Assembly: GCA_942492025.1 (NCBI GenBank)
Contig: CALODJ010000008.1
Coordinates: forward strand, 310,001 to 374,000
Length of the DNA: 64,000 nucleotides
DNA from: JABDQW01 sp942492025
GTDB taxonomy: Bacteria; Pseudomonadota; Gammaproteobacteria; SZUA-229
Direction: 5' to 3'
Part shown: one piece after another, positions 44,678-52,766 of the stretch
How positions within the stretch are numbered: the stretch's first letter is position 1
Layout of the letters: each line of letters starts with the position of its first letter
Position numbers and translations under genes: made by a program
Notes under the pieces: model-generated
Databases searched by the model: none
Seen by the model: the letters and a program-made list of their open reading frames with translations, nothing else
What the model was told of the DNA's origin: nothing

Positions 44678-44694
44678 CTGGCATGTGAACTGCA
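44678..44694 (+). promoter_or_regulatory. sigma54 promoter of member 5
   Basis: ACTGGCATGTGAACTGCA: GG at 44680-44681 and GC at 44692-44693. The -24 half is TGGCAT rather than TGGCAC. It lies about 77 bp before the ATG at 44771. Confidence 0.75.
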
Positions 44695-44770
44695 TGTACA
44701 CAGATATGAAATAGACCCATGTTTATCGACTCGAAACCTATCCCAACCCCTGTGACTTCGGAGAAATTAA

Positions 44771-45076
44771 ATGAGCAACCTGTTTATCAAAGACCTGACT
44801 GAGAACCATCAACTGGACCGAAAGGCTGCCTCTGCCATCCTGGGGGGCATGAACGATTGGGTTCGCACGTTCTCGCAAGCCCGGCCGACCAGCTCCCCAA
44901 TGAGCGTGTTTAACATAAGCTATACCAATAACACGACATACATAGATAACGATTATGTCCTGGTGCAACCACAGTTCTTCAATATAGGCAATGGTGTGGA
45001 AAACTCCGGAAGTATTTCCTATAACGTGAATCCGACCGTAGTATCGGCCCTCAGCCCCACCAGTATTCAGGCTTGA
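44771..45076 (+). CDS. double-glycine leader peptide, member 5
   Basis: Small protein of 101 residues. The leader MSNLFIKDLTENHQLDRKAAS plus AILGG shares the DL-x5-LDR-x-A-x5-GG pattern. The core of 75 residues (MNDWVRTFSQARPTSSPMS ...) is longer than in members 1-4, Asn/Ser/Tyr-rich, and ends NPTVVSALSPTSIQA, an echo of the NVLSP ending. No Cys. GGAG lies before the ATG. It is the last of the array and converges on the sigma54 activator gene. Confidence 0.82.
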   Translation: MSNLFIKDLTENHQLDRKAASAILGGMNDWVRTFSQARPTSSPMSVFNISYTNNTTYIDNDYVLVQPQFFNIGNGVENSGSISYNVNPTVVSALSPTSIQA

Positions 45077-45106
45077 GGGATTTGAGTAACTATATTCGAA
45101 GTCACT

Positions 45107-45161
45107 AGAGCAGTCAGCTCACACTTGTATCAAATGGATGCAATGCTGAGTTGACTGCTCT
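45107..45161. terminator. hairpin between member 5 and the activator gene
   Basis: AGAGCAGTCAGCTCA at 45107-45121 pairs with TGAGTTGACTGCTCT at 45147-45161 with one mismatch and a 25-nt loop. It lies between convergent genes, so it may end both transcripts. No U-tract is seen. Confidence 0.55.
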
Positions 45162-45206
45162 CATCAAGCCTTTCGGATACCCTTCCTAAACAGAACCTTG
45201 GAAGGA

Positions 45207-46493
45207 TTAATCCTTCGGCACTGATGCCGCTGAAGCCCGATAGTCCTTGGAACGGATACCATGCTTCTTCAACAAAGTCTGTAGATGGGAGCGGTTCATG
45301 TTGATACGACGCGCCAGCTCCGCCACCTTGCCGGCCACCTGCTGCAATCCATATTCAATGAATTCCTTCTCCGCCTCATCGCTGGCCGCCCTTTTGATGT
45401 CGGGCAATGATGCCTTATCCAGATCGAATACCTCTGACCGGCCTGTGGCTTCACCTTTCTGCATAGAAACGTCAGGGCGGATCGTTTCGGGCAGGTGCTC
45501 ATAGTCAGCCGTGACATCGGCCAGACAGGAGATACGGTATATCAGGTTGCGCAGTTCACGGATGTTGCCGGGATAGGCATACTTCAATAAAAACGTCCTC
45601 AAGCGGCGGCTGAATCTGAGCGGTTGACGGTTCAGTTTCTCAGCTGCCTCGTCACTGAAATACTCGATCAACAGTGGGATCTCGTCCTGGCGCTCACGTA
45701 ATGGCGGAAGGGTCAGGTGTATGACGCTCAGACGATAGTAGAGGTCCTCACGAAACAGCCCTTGCTGGCTCATCTGCATCAGGTCCTTGTTGGTCGCGGC
45801 GACGATGCGGGTATCCACATCGATCACCTGATCCGAACCTACGCGCTGGATTTCCTGAGATTGCAGCACCCGCAACAGTTTGACCTGACCCTGCAAAGGC
45901 AGTTCGCCGATTTCATCGAGGAAGATGGTACCGGTGTCGGCCGACTCGAACTTACCACTCCGATCACTGGTGGCGCCGGTAAAGGCCCCTCGCTTGTGCC
46001 CGAACAGTTCCGATTCGATCAGGTTCTCCGGGATGGCACCACAGTTCACGGAGACATAGGGCTTGTCCGAGCGGCTGCCATTGGCATGTATGACCTTGGC
46101 CATCAGCTCTTTACCGGTACCGCTCTCGCCGTCGATCAGCACCGGGAGGTCGGTGGGCGCTGCCTTTTCGCCGATTTCGAGCGCTTCCAGCAGTTTCGGG
46201 CTTTCGCCGAACACCCCTTCGAACACGAAGCTGCGGTCAAGCAATGCCTGGCGCCGCTGGGCCGTCGATCTTTTCCTGTTGGAGGTGCGTTCGGCTGAGG
46301 CAGTAACAAAGCGCTCCTTATGGGAGAGCTGCATCACTTCCTCCCGCAGCGCGTTACACTGACTCAGCAGTTTCTGAATCTGCGGCCGATCCAGGGATGT
46401 GGCCCAACGCAGGGTGGAACGCAGGATCTCTATCTTCTCTATGAGCCCGCCATACGAGATTGTGGATGGTTCTTTGAGATCCTGTATCTTCAT
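45207..46493 (-). CDS. sigma54-dependent transcriptional activator without receiver domain
   Basis: Enhancer-binding protein of 428 residues. The N-terminal 100 residues match no receiver, GAF or PAS that I can see. The AAA+ domain (about 105-335) has Walker A GESGTGKELM, an intact GAFTGA loop and Walker B TIFLDEIGEL. A helix-turn-helix ends it (AGKVAELARRINMNRSHLQTLLKKHGI). It overlaps the exporter gene by 4 bp (ATGA), so it is made with the exporter, and it is the obvious activator of the sigma54 promoters of the peptide array. How it is switched on is not evident; the N-terminus may respond to a protein partner. Confidence 0.92.
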   Translation of the reverse strand: MKIQDLKEPSTISYGGLIEKIEILRSTLRWATSLDRPQIQKLLSQCNALREEVMQLSHKERFVTASAERTSNRKRSTAQRRQALLDRSFVFEGVFGESPKLLEALEIGEKAAPTDLPVLIDGESGTGKELMAKVIHANGSRSDKPYVSVNCGAIPENLIESELFGHKRGAFTGATSDRSGKFESADTGTIFLDEIGELPLQGQVKLLRVLQSQEIQRVGSDQVIDVDTRIVAATNKDLMQMSQQGLFREDLYYRLSVIHLTLPPLRERQDEIPLLIEYFSDEAAEKLNRQPLRFSRRLRTFLLKYAYPGNIRELRNLIYRISCLADVTADYEHLPETIRPDVSMQKGEATGRSEVFDLDKASLPDIKRAASDEAEKEFIEYGLQQVAGKVAELARRINMNRSHLQTLLKKHGIRSKDYRASAASVPKD

Positions 46494-49400
46494 CCGGCGC
46501 TGGCCATCTGTTTCTGTACGAGCTGGTAGTACATACCCTTTCGCTCCACCAGTTCGTCGTGGCTCCCTTCTTCCGCAATTGCTCCCTTATACAGCACCAG
46601 GATCTTGTCGGCCCGCATGATAGTACTCAGCCGGTGGGCAATGACAACCGCGGTTCTGCCCTTCAGAATATCCTGCATACTGTTCAGGATATTACTTTCC
46701 GATTGCGTATCCAGTGCCGAGGTGGCCTCGTCAAAGATCAATAACCGCGGGTCATGATAGAGCGCCCGGGCGATACAAAGCCGCTGCATCTGTCCACCTG
46801 ACAGGCCCATACCACGCTCCCCCACGATCTGTTCATAACCCAGCGGCATATTGCTGATGAAGCCGTGGGCATCCGCCTGTTTGGCCACCGCAACTGTTCT
46901 GCGCCGGTCCGGATTATCCTCGCCACTGGCGATATTCTCTGCGATGGTGCCCGAAAACAGGAGATTGCTCTGCATGACATAGCCGATCTGATTCCGGTAA
47001 TACTCCTTGTCGATAACCTCCATGTCATAGCCATCCACCGTGATCTTGCCTTCCGTGGGTTTGTAGAAACCGACCAGCAGCTTGGCCAGGGTGGTTTTGC
47101 CAGATCCGCTCTGCCCCACGATCGCCACCAGTTGTCCGGGTTCGATGTTGAAGCTGATGTTTTCCAGGACGTAGGCGGTCTCATTACCACCATAACGAAA
47201 ATAGACGCCATCAAGCCGGATATCACCCTGCAGGTCAGGCAGGATCACCCGGGAAGTGATATCTTCCGCCTTCTGTTCCGGCTCCATATCGAGGATGTCA
47301 CCGAGGCGCTCCATGGCCACCCCCGCTTCGTGCACCTTGTTCCAGAGTTGCACCAACCCCATGAGCGGTGCCATGGCACTCCCCATCAGGGCGTTGAATG
47401 CAATCAACTGGCCGATCGTCAGCTCCTGCGCCAGGACCAGGTTCGCCCCCAGCCACAGGATGGCAATGGTGGTCGTTGCATTCAGTAACTGGCTGAAGAA
47501 TCCGACCATGATATTGAACTTCTGTGCGCGATACTGGACATCCAGGGCGCCGGCATATTTCTTCTCCCACTTGAGGCGCATCGGCCGCTCTATACCCATA
47601 CCCTTCACCGTCTCGGCCCCACCAATGATCTCCATGAGGATCGATTCGGCCGCGGTGGAAGCGGAAAACACCTCACGGGCGTAGGCCTTCAGCCTGGGAG
47701 TCACGGAAACCGTGAGGATCAGCAAGGGTATGACAAAGCCGATCAGCAGCAGGGTCATTTTCACGCTATACAGGAAGAGTATGCTGAAGTAGATAAACAC
47801 CATCAGTAGATTCAAAACCGTGGTGATGGTTGACTCCGTAAGGAAGGCGCGTATCTTCTGGTTTTCCTGGAATCTGGCAAAAATGTCACCCGTCTTGCGC
47901 GTGGCGAAAAACGGCAAGGGCAGGGACAGGGCATGCCGCAGGAATTGGGACATCATCGAAAAGTCCATATTGCGAATCATGAAGTTCGACAGATAGGCCC
48001 GAAGCACCATCGTCAGCTGCACAAATATGTTCGAGATGATGAGGCCGATGATCAACACATTCAGCAGCGAGACGTTATGATGCACGACTACCCCATCGAG
48101 GATGTGCTGAATGATCACAGGCGGCGCTACACCCAATATCTGAATGATAAATGTCGCAATGAAAAGATTGGCGAGGATCTTTTTGTAAGGTTTCAAGTAG
48201 CCGACAAAACGCACCCAGGGCGAGCGCGTAGCCGCCAGCTGGATCATCTCTGTACCTTGGTCGAACAGCAGACAGGTGCCCGTCCAGCCACGCTCGAATT
48301 CCTCGACGGTCATCTTGCGGAAACCCGGCCCCGGATCCGCAACCCACACGTTGTGCTCAGAGATACCGTAGACGATGATGTAGTGATAGCCCTCCCAATG
48401 CGCGATAAACGGTAACTCAAAGCCCATTAATGCCTGGTAGGTGCACTGCACTCCACGGGTATTGAAGCCAAGGGATTCTCCCACCCGCGCCAGGCTTTCG
48501 AGGGTTGCGCCCTGGGTGGTGACATTCGCCAGCTCGCGCAATTTGCCGAGGGTCATGGGGATGCCATAGTGTTTACAAATCATCGCCAGGCAGGCCGCAC
48601 CGCAATCCATCTCTTCGGCCTGCTGCACCAGCCCGAAACGCTTGATAATGCGTTCTCCACGCCCCGGCTTGGAGCTGAAATCCAATAACAGTGGCTTTTT
48701 CCGCCTCTCGGCCAGTTTTTTCTGACGATTGTACTCACGTTCCGTAAACTTGATGCGCTCTTCCAGGACATCTTGCAGTTTTGGGTTGCGTTCGAGTATC
48801 AGACGGATGGTTTTCTCGGGCACCACCAGCAGCACCACATCGGTTTCGGCGATCACCGACGCCGGTTGTTCCTGCCTGTTGAGGCAGGCCTTCTCGCCGA
48901 ACACCTCACCCTGTCCCAGGGTTGCCAGGGGATATTCCGCATGCTCTTCATTGCGTACTACGCGCACCCTTCCCTGACGGACAACATAAAGCCTGCGATC
49001 GTCGCGATCACCCTGTTCGAGTATGCTGCGGCCCTCGCGTACCCGCTTGATGCCAACACTGCGTATGATCTGTTCCATTTCGTTGCCCTTGACCTTGCGG
49101 CGCAGATCAAAGAGTCGGGTGACAAAACCACCGGCGGTATTGATCGCCACATAGTTGGCAATAAAATCATGGGCATCCCGATTGCGCTCAAGTATGTCTT
49201 TGAACGCCTCATGAGGAAAATAGAGCAGTTCGGTCTTGGCGGACGCCCTGACCGAGGACTCATGGCGGTAGTGTCGCAGCACCGAGATTTCGCCGAACAC
49301 CTCGCGCTCCTTGCGCACGCCCATGCTGATCTCCTTACCCTGCTCCTCGGTGAAGAGCCGCACTGCGCCTTTCTTGATCAGGAAAAGACCTTCACTGGGA

Positions 49401-49540
49401 TCACCGGCATTACACACCGTATCGCCGAACTCAAAGGTTCTGGATTCCACATGGGTCGCGATTACCTCGAGATCTTGCGGGGTAAACGCAGAGAAAAACT
49501 CGACACTTCCAAGGAATTCGATCAGGGATTCATCGGTCAA
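46490..49540 (-). CDS. peptidase-containing ABC exporter with two cyclic-nucleotide-binding domains
   Basis: PCAT-type exporter of about 1016 residues. Numbering from the longest frame (start 49636), two cNMP-binding domains (about 45-165 and 185-300) precede a C39 peptidase with Cys345 in MDCGAACLAM, His418 in GYHYIIVYG and Asp434 in WVADPGPG. Six membrane helices (about 480-750) and an ABC domain follow (Walker A GQSGSGKTT, signature LSGGQMQR, Walker B LLIFDEATSALD). It should cleave after Gly-Gly and export the peptides. I prefer TTG 49540, with GGGAG 7 bp upstream; the codons beyond it come from the MITE. Gene order: hlyD, parvulin, exporter, activator. Confidence 0.93.
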   Translation of the reverse strand: MTDESLIEFLGSVEFFSAFTPQDLEVIATHVESRTFEFGDTVCNAGDPSEGLFLIKKGAVRLFTEEQGKEISMGVRKEREVFGEISVLRHYRHESSVRASAKTELLYFPHEAFKDILERNRDAHDFIANYVAINTAGGFVTRLFDLRRKVKGNEMEQIIRSVGIKRVREGRSILEQGDRDDRRLYVVRQGRVRVVRNEEHAEYPLATLGQGEVFGEKACLNRQEQPASVIAETDVVLLVVPEKTIRLILERNPKLQDVLEERIKFTEREYNRQKKLAERRKKPLLLDFSSKPGRGERIIKRFGLVQQAEEMDCGAACLAMICKHYGIPMTLGKLRELANVTTQGATLESLARVGESLGFNTRGVQCTYQALMGFELPFIAHWEGYHYIIVYGISEHNVWVADPGPGFRKMTVEEFERGWTGTCLLFDQGTEMIQLAATRSPWVRFVGYLKPYKKILANLFIATFIIQILGVAPPVIIQHILDGVVVHHNVSLLNVLIIGLIISNIFVQLTMVLRAYLSNFMIRNMDFSMMSQFLRHALSLPLPFFATRKTGDIFARFQENQKIRAFLTESTITTVLNLLMVFIYFSILFLYSVKMTLLLIGFVIPLLILTVSVTPRLKAYAREVFSASTAAESILMEIIGGAETVKGMGIERPMRLKWEKKYAGALDVQYRAQKFNIMVGFFSQLLNATTTIAILWLGANLVLAQELTIGQLIAFNALMGSAMAPLMGLVQLWNKVHEAGVAMERLGDILDMEPEQKAEDITSRVILPDLQGDIRLDGVYFRYGGNETAYVLENISFNIEPGQLVAIVGQSGSGKTTLAKLLVGFYKPTEGKITVDGYDMEVIDKEYYRNQIGYVMQSNLLFSGTIAENIASGEDNPDRRRTVAVAKQADAHGFISNMPLGYEQIVGERGMGLSGGQMQRLCIARALYHDPRLLIFDEATSALDTQSESNILNSMQDILKGRTAVVIAHRLSTIMRADKILVLYKGAIAEEGSHDELVERKGMYYQLVQKQMASAG

Positions 49541-49551
49541 GGCTCTGCTCC

Positions 49552-49800
49552 CTAGCCCGCATTTCTCATCAGGATCGCGGGAGCAGGCGCAGGATTCGTA
49601 TCCGTAAGCGCCGCTCTGGAGCGAAAAGCGTAGCAATGGCTACGGTTTGAGTGAAGAGCAAGCTTACGGATACGAAGACCAGCCTGAACCGCGATAGGCT
49701 CGCTCAACATACAAAGTGAATTTTTAGTCATCCTGGGTTTACTCCTATAGACCTGTGCCATACCAGTATCCTACGCCGCCTGGCGAGAAATGCGGGCTAG
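49552..49800. mobile_element. MITE-like repeat, family A, complete copy in the secretion operon
   Basis: A 249-bp element with inverted ends CTAGCCCGCATTTCTC and GAGAAATGCGGGCTAG. It sits exactly between the parvulin gene, whose TAG stop is at 49801-49803, and the exporter ribosome site GGGAG at about 49547-49551. Neither gene is broken. The interior is nearly the same as in the copy at 43529. It may supply or alter expression signals inside the operon. Confidence 0.9.
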
Positions 49801-50553
49801 CTACAGCAGTTCAATCCCGTGTTCCTTGGCCCGCGCCGCCAGCCACTCATCCCGAACGATTCTGCGAACCTCGTTGATCGTCTCTTCATCCAACCTGGCT
49901 GGCGCCTTTGCATTCACCATAAATATTTCAAATAAATTCTCGTCCGGCGATGGAAAAGGCCCCAGCATATCATCCACAGAGGCATTGAATACCTTACCCT
50001 CCACATCAGGCTGCAGGGAGCCGCGCAGCAACTTGCCTATATAGCCGCCCTCATCCTTGGTATCTGCCAGCGAATGCTCCCTTGCCATGTCGGGAAAACT
50101 CTCCGGGTCATCTTCCAGGATCGCCATCAATTCTCGCGCCTTGCCTTCGGAATCAACCAGGATATGGCTCACTTCTATGCTGTCGAATTTCGGTGAGTTG
50201 AGGTTGAAGTATGCCTCAATTGCCGCATCATCACCGACTTGATCCATGACCTTTTCGTGATAAAGCATCTCGGTGATGAAATTTTCGAGATCCTCCAATG
50301 AGAGGCCCTTCGCATCCAGCCATTTGTTGGTATCCGCTGCGCGGTGCAAACCCCAAACACGCCGCAGCTGGTCTGCCCGCTCCTGCAGCTCCTCAAGCGC
50401 TATGCTGATTCCCTGGCGTTTCCCGGCATGAACTGTCAGTTTGTCTTTGAGAATATCTTCCATCAGACTGTCATACCGGCCAGTCAATTTGAGAAGTTTA
50501 ATAAAACCATCTGAGGTAATGACTTCGTCATCAATTCTCACTAGCTCTGTCAT
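49801..50553 (-). CDS. cytoplasmic parvulin-like peptidyl-prolyl isomerase
   Basis: Protein of 250 residues. A helical N-terminal SurA-like region (1-120) is followed by a PpiC rotamase domain (about 125-215: VSHILVDSEGKARELMAILEDDPESFPDMAREHS, then GGYIGKLLRGSLQPDVEGKVF). No signal peptide or membrane segment is seen, so it should stay in the cytoplasm, unlike SurA. It may hold or fold the leader peptides before export. It lies between hlyD and the exporter gene, with a GGAGG site before the ATG. Confidence 0.85.
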   Translation of the reverse strand: MTELVRIDDEVITSDGFIKLLKLTGRYDSLMEDILKDKLTVHAGKRQGISIALEELQERADQLRRVWGLHRAADTNKWLDAKGLSLEDLENFITEMLYHEKVMDQVGDDAAIEAYFNLNSPKFDSIEVSHILVDSEGKARELMAILEDDPESFPDMAREHSLADTKDEGGYIGKLLRGSLQPDVEGKVFNASVDDMLGPFPSPDENLFEIFMVNAKAPARLDEETINEVRRIVRDEWLAARAKEHGIELL

Positions 50554-50603
50554 TACAAAAGTCCTCCACCCTGTGTTATCGCCCGGTTCAGGGCAAGTTT
50601 CTT

Positions 50604-51980
50604 CTACCCTTCAAGCTTTCTCAACGGATCCAATGCGATGTCTATCAGTCTTCGCTTGCGCACCACTATTTCCGCTATTGCGGCCATGCCGAATCGTAAG
50701 GGATAGTCGGTGCCATCTACGTTAAAGTACGTCTTGGCCAGACTGACATGTCCCTTGTAGATCGGACCCTGGCCATCTACTCCGCTCTGTGCCGTTGGCG
50801 ATATATAATCCAGCGTCCCCTCCACAAATCCGTATCTTTGATAGGGAAAGGCGCTGAATTTCATTTTCACCAGTAATCCTTCACGTAGAAATCCTCGATC
50901 CCTTTCCAGGATGTCGATTTTCAAGACCGGGGTTGCCCCTTCTGGGGCAATACTGCCCAAGGGAGTATTTGCCTGTACCTTGTCGCCTGTCTGTGTATAG
51001 GTCACTTCCGTCACGATACCCGAGACCGGCGCCAGCACCCGCAAAAAATTGTCCTCATCAATATTCTCGAATTGTATGCGTTGCGCCGCCTCAGCCGACA
51101 AGCGTGCACTGCGCAGTTTCAATTCAACCTTGTTTTCCTCTCGTTCGATCTTGTTTCTCACGGTTTCATATTCGATGCGCAACTCAGTCAGTTTTTGATC
51201 ACTCCCTTCGAGTTCCGCTTTTGCCTTGGCGTATTCCTCGCTCAACTGAAAATCCAGTTCGCCAAGCCGCGCCTGGGCAAGTTTGTAGTTTGTCTCTGCG
51301 GCAAGAAAGGCATTACGCTTCTCCTCCACTTCATTCTTTGAGACACCACCACCGCCAGGCAACCCAAACAGACGCTGGTATTTCTCTGCGTCTCGTCGGC
51401 TCGAATCATAGGCGATTCTGGCTTTTTCAAGATCGCCGCGCACCTCCTCCAGCTTGGCCTTTTGCGCCTCGGCAAGCTTGGTAAGACCTTCGGTGATACG
51501 TTTTTCATGCAGACTTGCCTGGGTTTCAATCTGACGCTGCAGGGCGTCTGCTTGCTGCTTAAGAAGTTGCTTGCGTTTGGGGAATTCCCGGTGATCCTGT
51601 ATGGCCTCAGCAAGACGCAGGTCCGCATCGAGAGAACTGGTTGCCAGCGCTATCGCTTCTCGTGCATTGAGTCGCGCGAGGATATCGCCCCGTGAAACGG
51701 GAAGGCCTTCGGCCAGGTAAATATCAACCAGCTCACCCTGGATAGGAGCGTATATCCGACGCACCTCCTCTTCCGGTTCCAGTACCCCGCTTGCAGAAAC
51801 GATGACATCGGCGCGACCGAAAAATGACCACACAAGAAACGCCAGCAACAGACCCGAGATCATCAGGATCATCAGGCTGATCAGCCGGCTAGGTTCTGCA
51901 TAGAGGATCTCTATCCCTTCGGCGCTGTGCTCCTCGAGTGCTGATGAGAGACTTTGCAGCTTGTTGTCATTGTTTTTCAT
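50604..51980 (-). CDS. HlyD-family membrane fusion protein
   Basis: Periplasmic adaptor of a type I secretion system, 458 residues. A short cytoplasmic tail, one membrane helix (about 35-55, LMILMISGLLLAFLVWSFF) and a lipoyl-like half (ASGVLEPEEEVRRIYAPIQGELVDIYLAEGLPVSRGD) start it. A long coiled-coil hairpin (about 110-320) and the second lipoyl half and beta-barrel (VLAPVSGIVTEVTYTQTGDKV) follow. It should bridge the C39 exporter to the TolC-like channel. AGGAG lies 6 bp before the ATG. A 50-bp gap separates it from the parvulin gene. Confidence 0.94.
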   Translation of the reverse strand: MKNNDNKLQSLSSALEEHSAEGIEILYAEPSRLISLMILMISGLLLAFLVWSFFGRADVIVSASGVLEPEEEVRRIYAPIQGELVDIYLAEGLPVSRGDILARLNAREAIALATSSLDADLRLAEAIQDHREFPKRKQLLKQQADALQRQIETQASLHEKRITEGLTKLAEAQKAKLEEVRGDLEKARIAYDSSRRDAEKYQRLFGLPGGGGVSKNEVEEKRNAFLAAETNYKLAQARLGELDFQLSEEYAKAKAELEGSDQKLTELRIEYETVRNKIEREENKVELKLRSARLSAEAAQRIQFENIDEDNFLRVLAPVSGIVTEVTYTQTGDKVQANTPLGSIAPEGATPVLKIDILERDRGFLREGLLVKMKFSAFPYQRYGFVEGTLDYISPTAQSGVDGQGPIYKGHVSLAKTYFNVDGTDYPLRFGMAAIAEIVVRKRRLIDIALDPLRKLEG

Positions 51981-52048
51981 CTTGACTCCTTACGAGTACC
52001 TATCCCTGGTACTAACCGCGTAAGTCTCCAGTATCGTTACCGGATGAG

Positions 52049-52345
52049 TCATTTGTCGTCAGGCTTTTTCTGTTTCTGTTCGGAAGATAGCGTTTTTGGA
52101 TCAAACGCATTCCATTCTCGCATATCGATCTGATTGTCCCTGTTCTTATCAACAGAGTCCCATGCCGATGTTAGCGCTGACCAGTCGACCGCTTCTTCTG
52201 GCGAAATGACACCGTCGCCATCCTTCTCCAGATCGAAGAAGGTCGGCAGGTCTTGTGACGCGTGGACGCCGAGCGGCAATATAGCCGGTGAAAACACACC
52301 TGAATAAATCAGGGTTAGCACAAGTCGAAAGCCATACCTATTCAT
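52049..52345 (-). CDS. secreted EF-hand protein heading the secretion operon
   Basis: Protein of 98 residues with a signal peptide (about 1-29, LVLTLIYSGVFSPAILPLGVHA). Two EF-hand loops follow: DLEKDGDGVISPEEA and DKNRDNQIDMREW. It should bind Ca2+ in the periplasm. It is the first gene of the minus-strand set, 68 bp before hlyD, so it is probably co-transcribed. A link to Ca2+-dependent folding of exported peptides is possible but not shown by the sequence. Confidence 0.8.
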   Translation of the reverse strand: MNRYGFRLVLTLIYSGVFSPAILPLGVHASQDLPTFFDLEKDGDGVISPEEAVDWSALTSAWDSVDKNRDNQIDMREWNAFDPKTLSSEQKQKKPDDK

Positions 52346-52766
52346 TTTTTATCCTCTTGACTCCGGCGAAAGCGACCGACTGGATTCGTGTCTCATGGAA
52401 AACTCATGTAAAGGGGCGCTTACAAAATCCCTGTTCGCACGCCCTGGTGGCTTTGAAAATCTGCGCGAGTGCTTATTTACTCCGTGCAAACTCAGCTTCT
52501 GCGCGTGTTTTCACCTTGCCAGGAAATGCGAATTGTAGTTTTTCGAGCACCTCACGAATTTTTGTATCCTAATTCAAACCATGCTAATGGCGACCACCAG
52601 GCATGGGAAGTGCCAACCGGCGCAGTTCGACTGGCCCCGTCACTTTTAGGCTAATCATAAGCCTTCTGTTCGGTCGAGTGCAACTGAACCCCGATATGAT
52701 ACTTTGTTAGCAGGCGTCCCGCTGCCGAACGTTAACTCGGAGAGTCAACGACACTGACCCAAGTCT
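52346..52766. promoter_or_regulatory. upstream region of the secretion operon
   Basis: About 420 bp between the EF-hand gene and the potassium-channel gene, both on the minus strand. It must hold the promoter of the secretion operon. I searched by eye for a minus-strand sigma54 motif and found none, so the exporter operon may use another sigma factor. No gene is supported. Confidence 0.4.

Noticed and set aside
40920..45076. lanthipeptide or nitrile-hydratase-leader RiPP cluster
   Set aside because: The cores lack Cys (except one residue in member 0), and no modification enzyme is present nearby.
49541..49636. N-terminal extension of the exporter
   Set aside because: It is coded by the MITE and a TTG with a strong ribosome site starts just after it.
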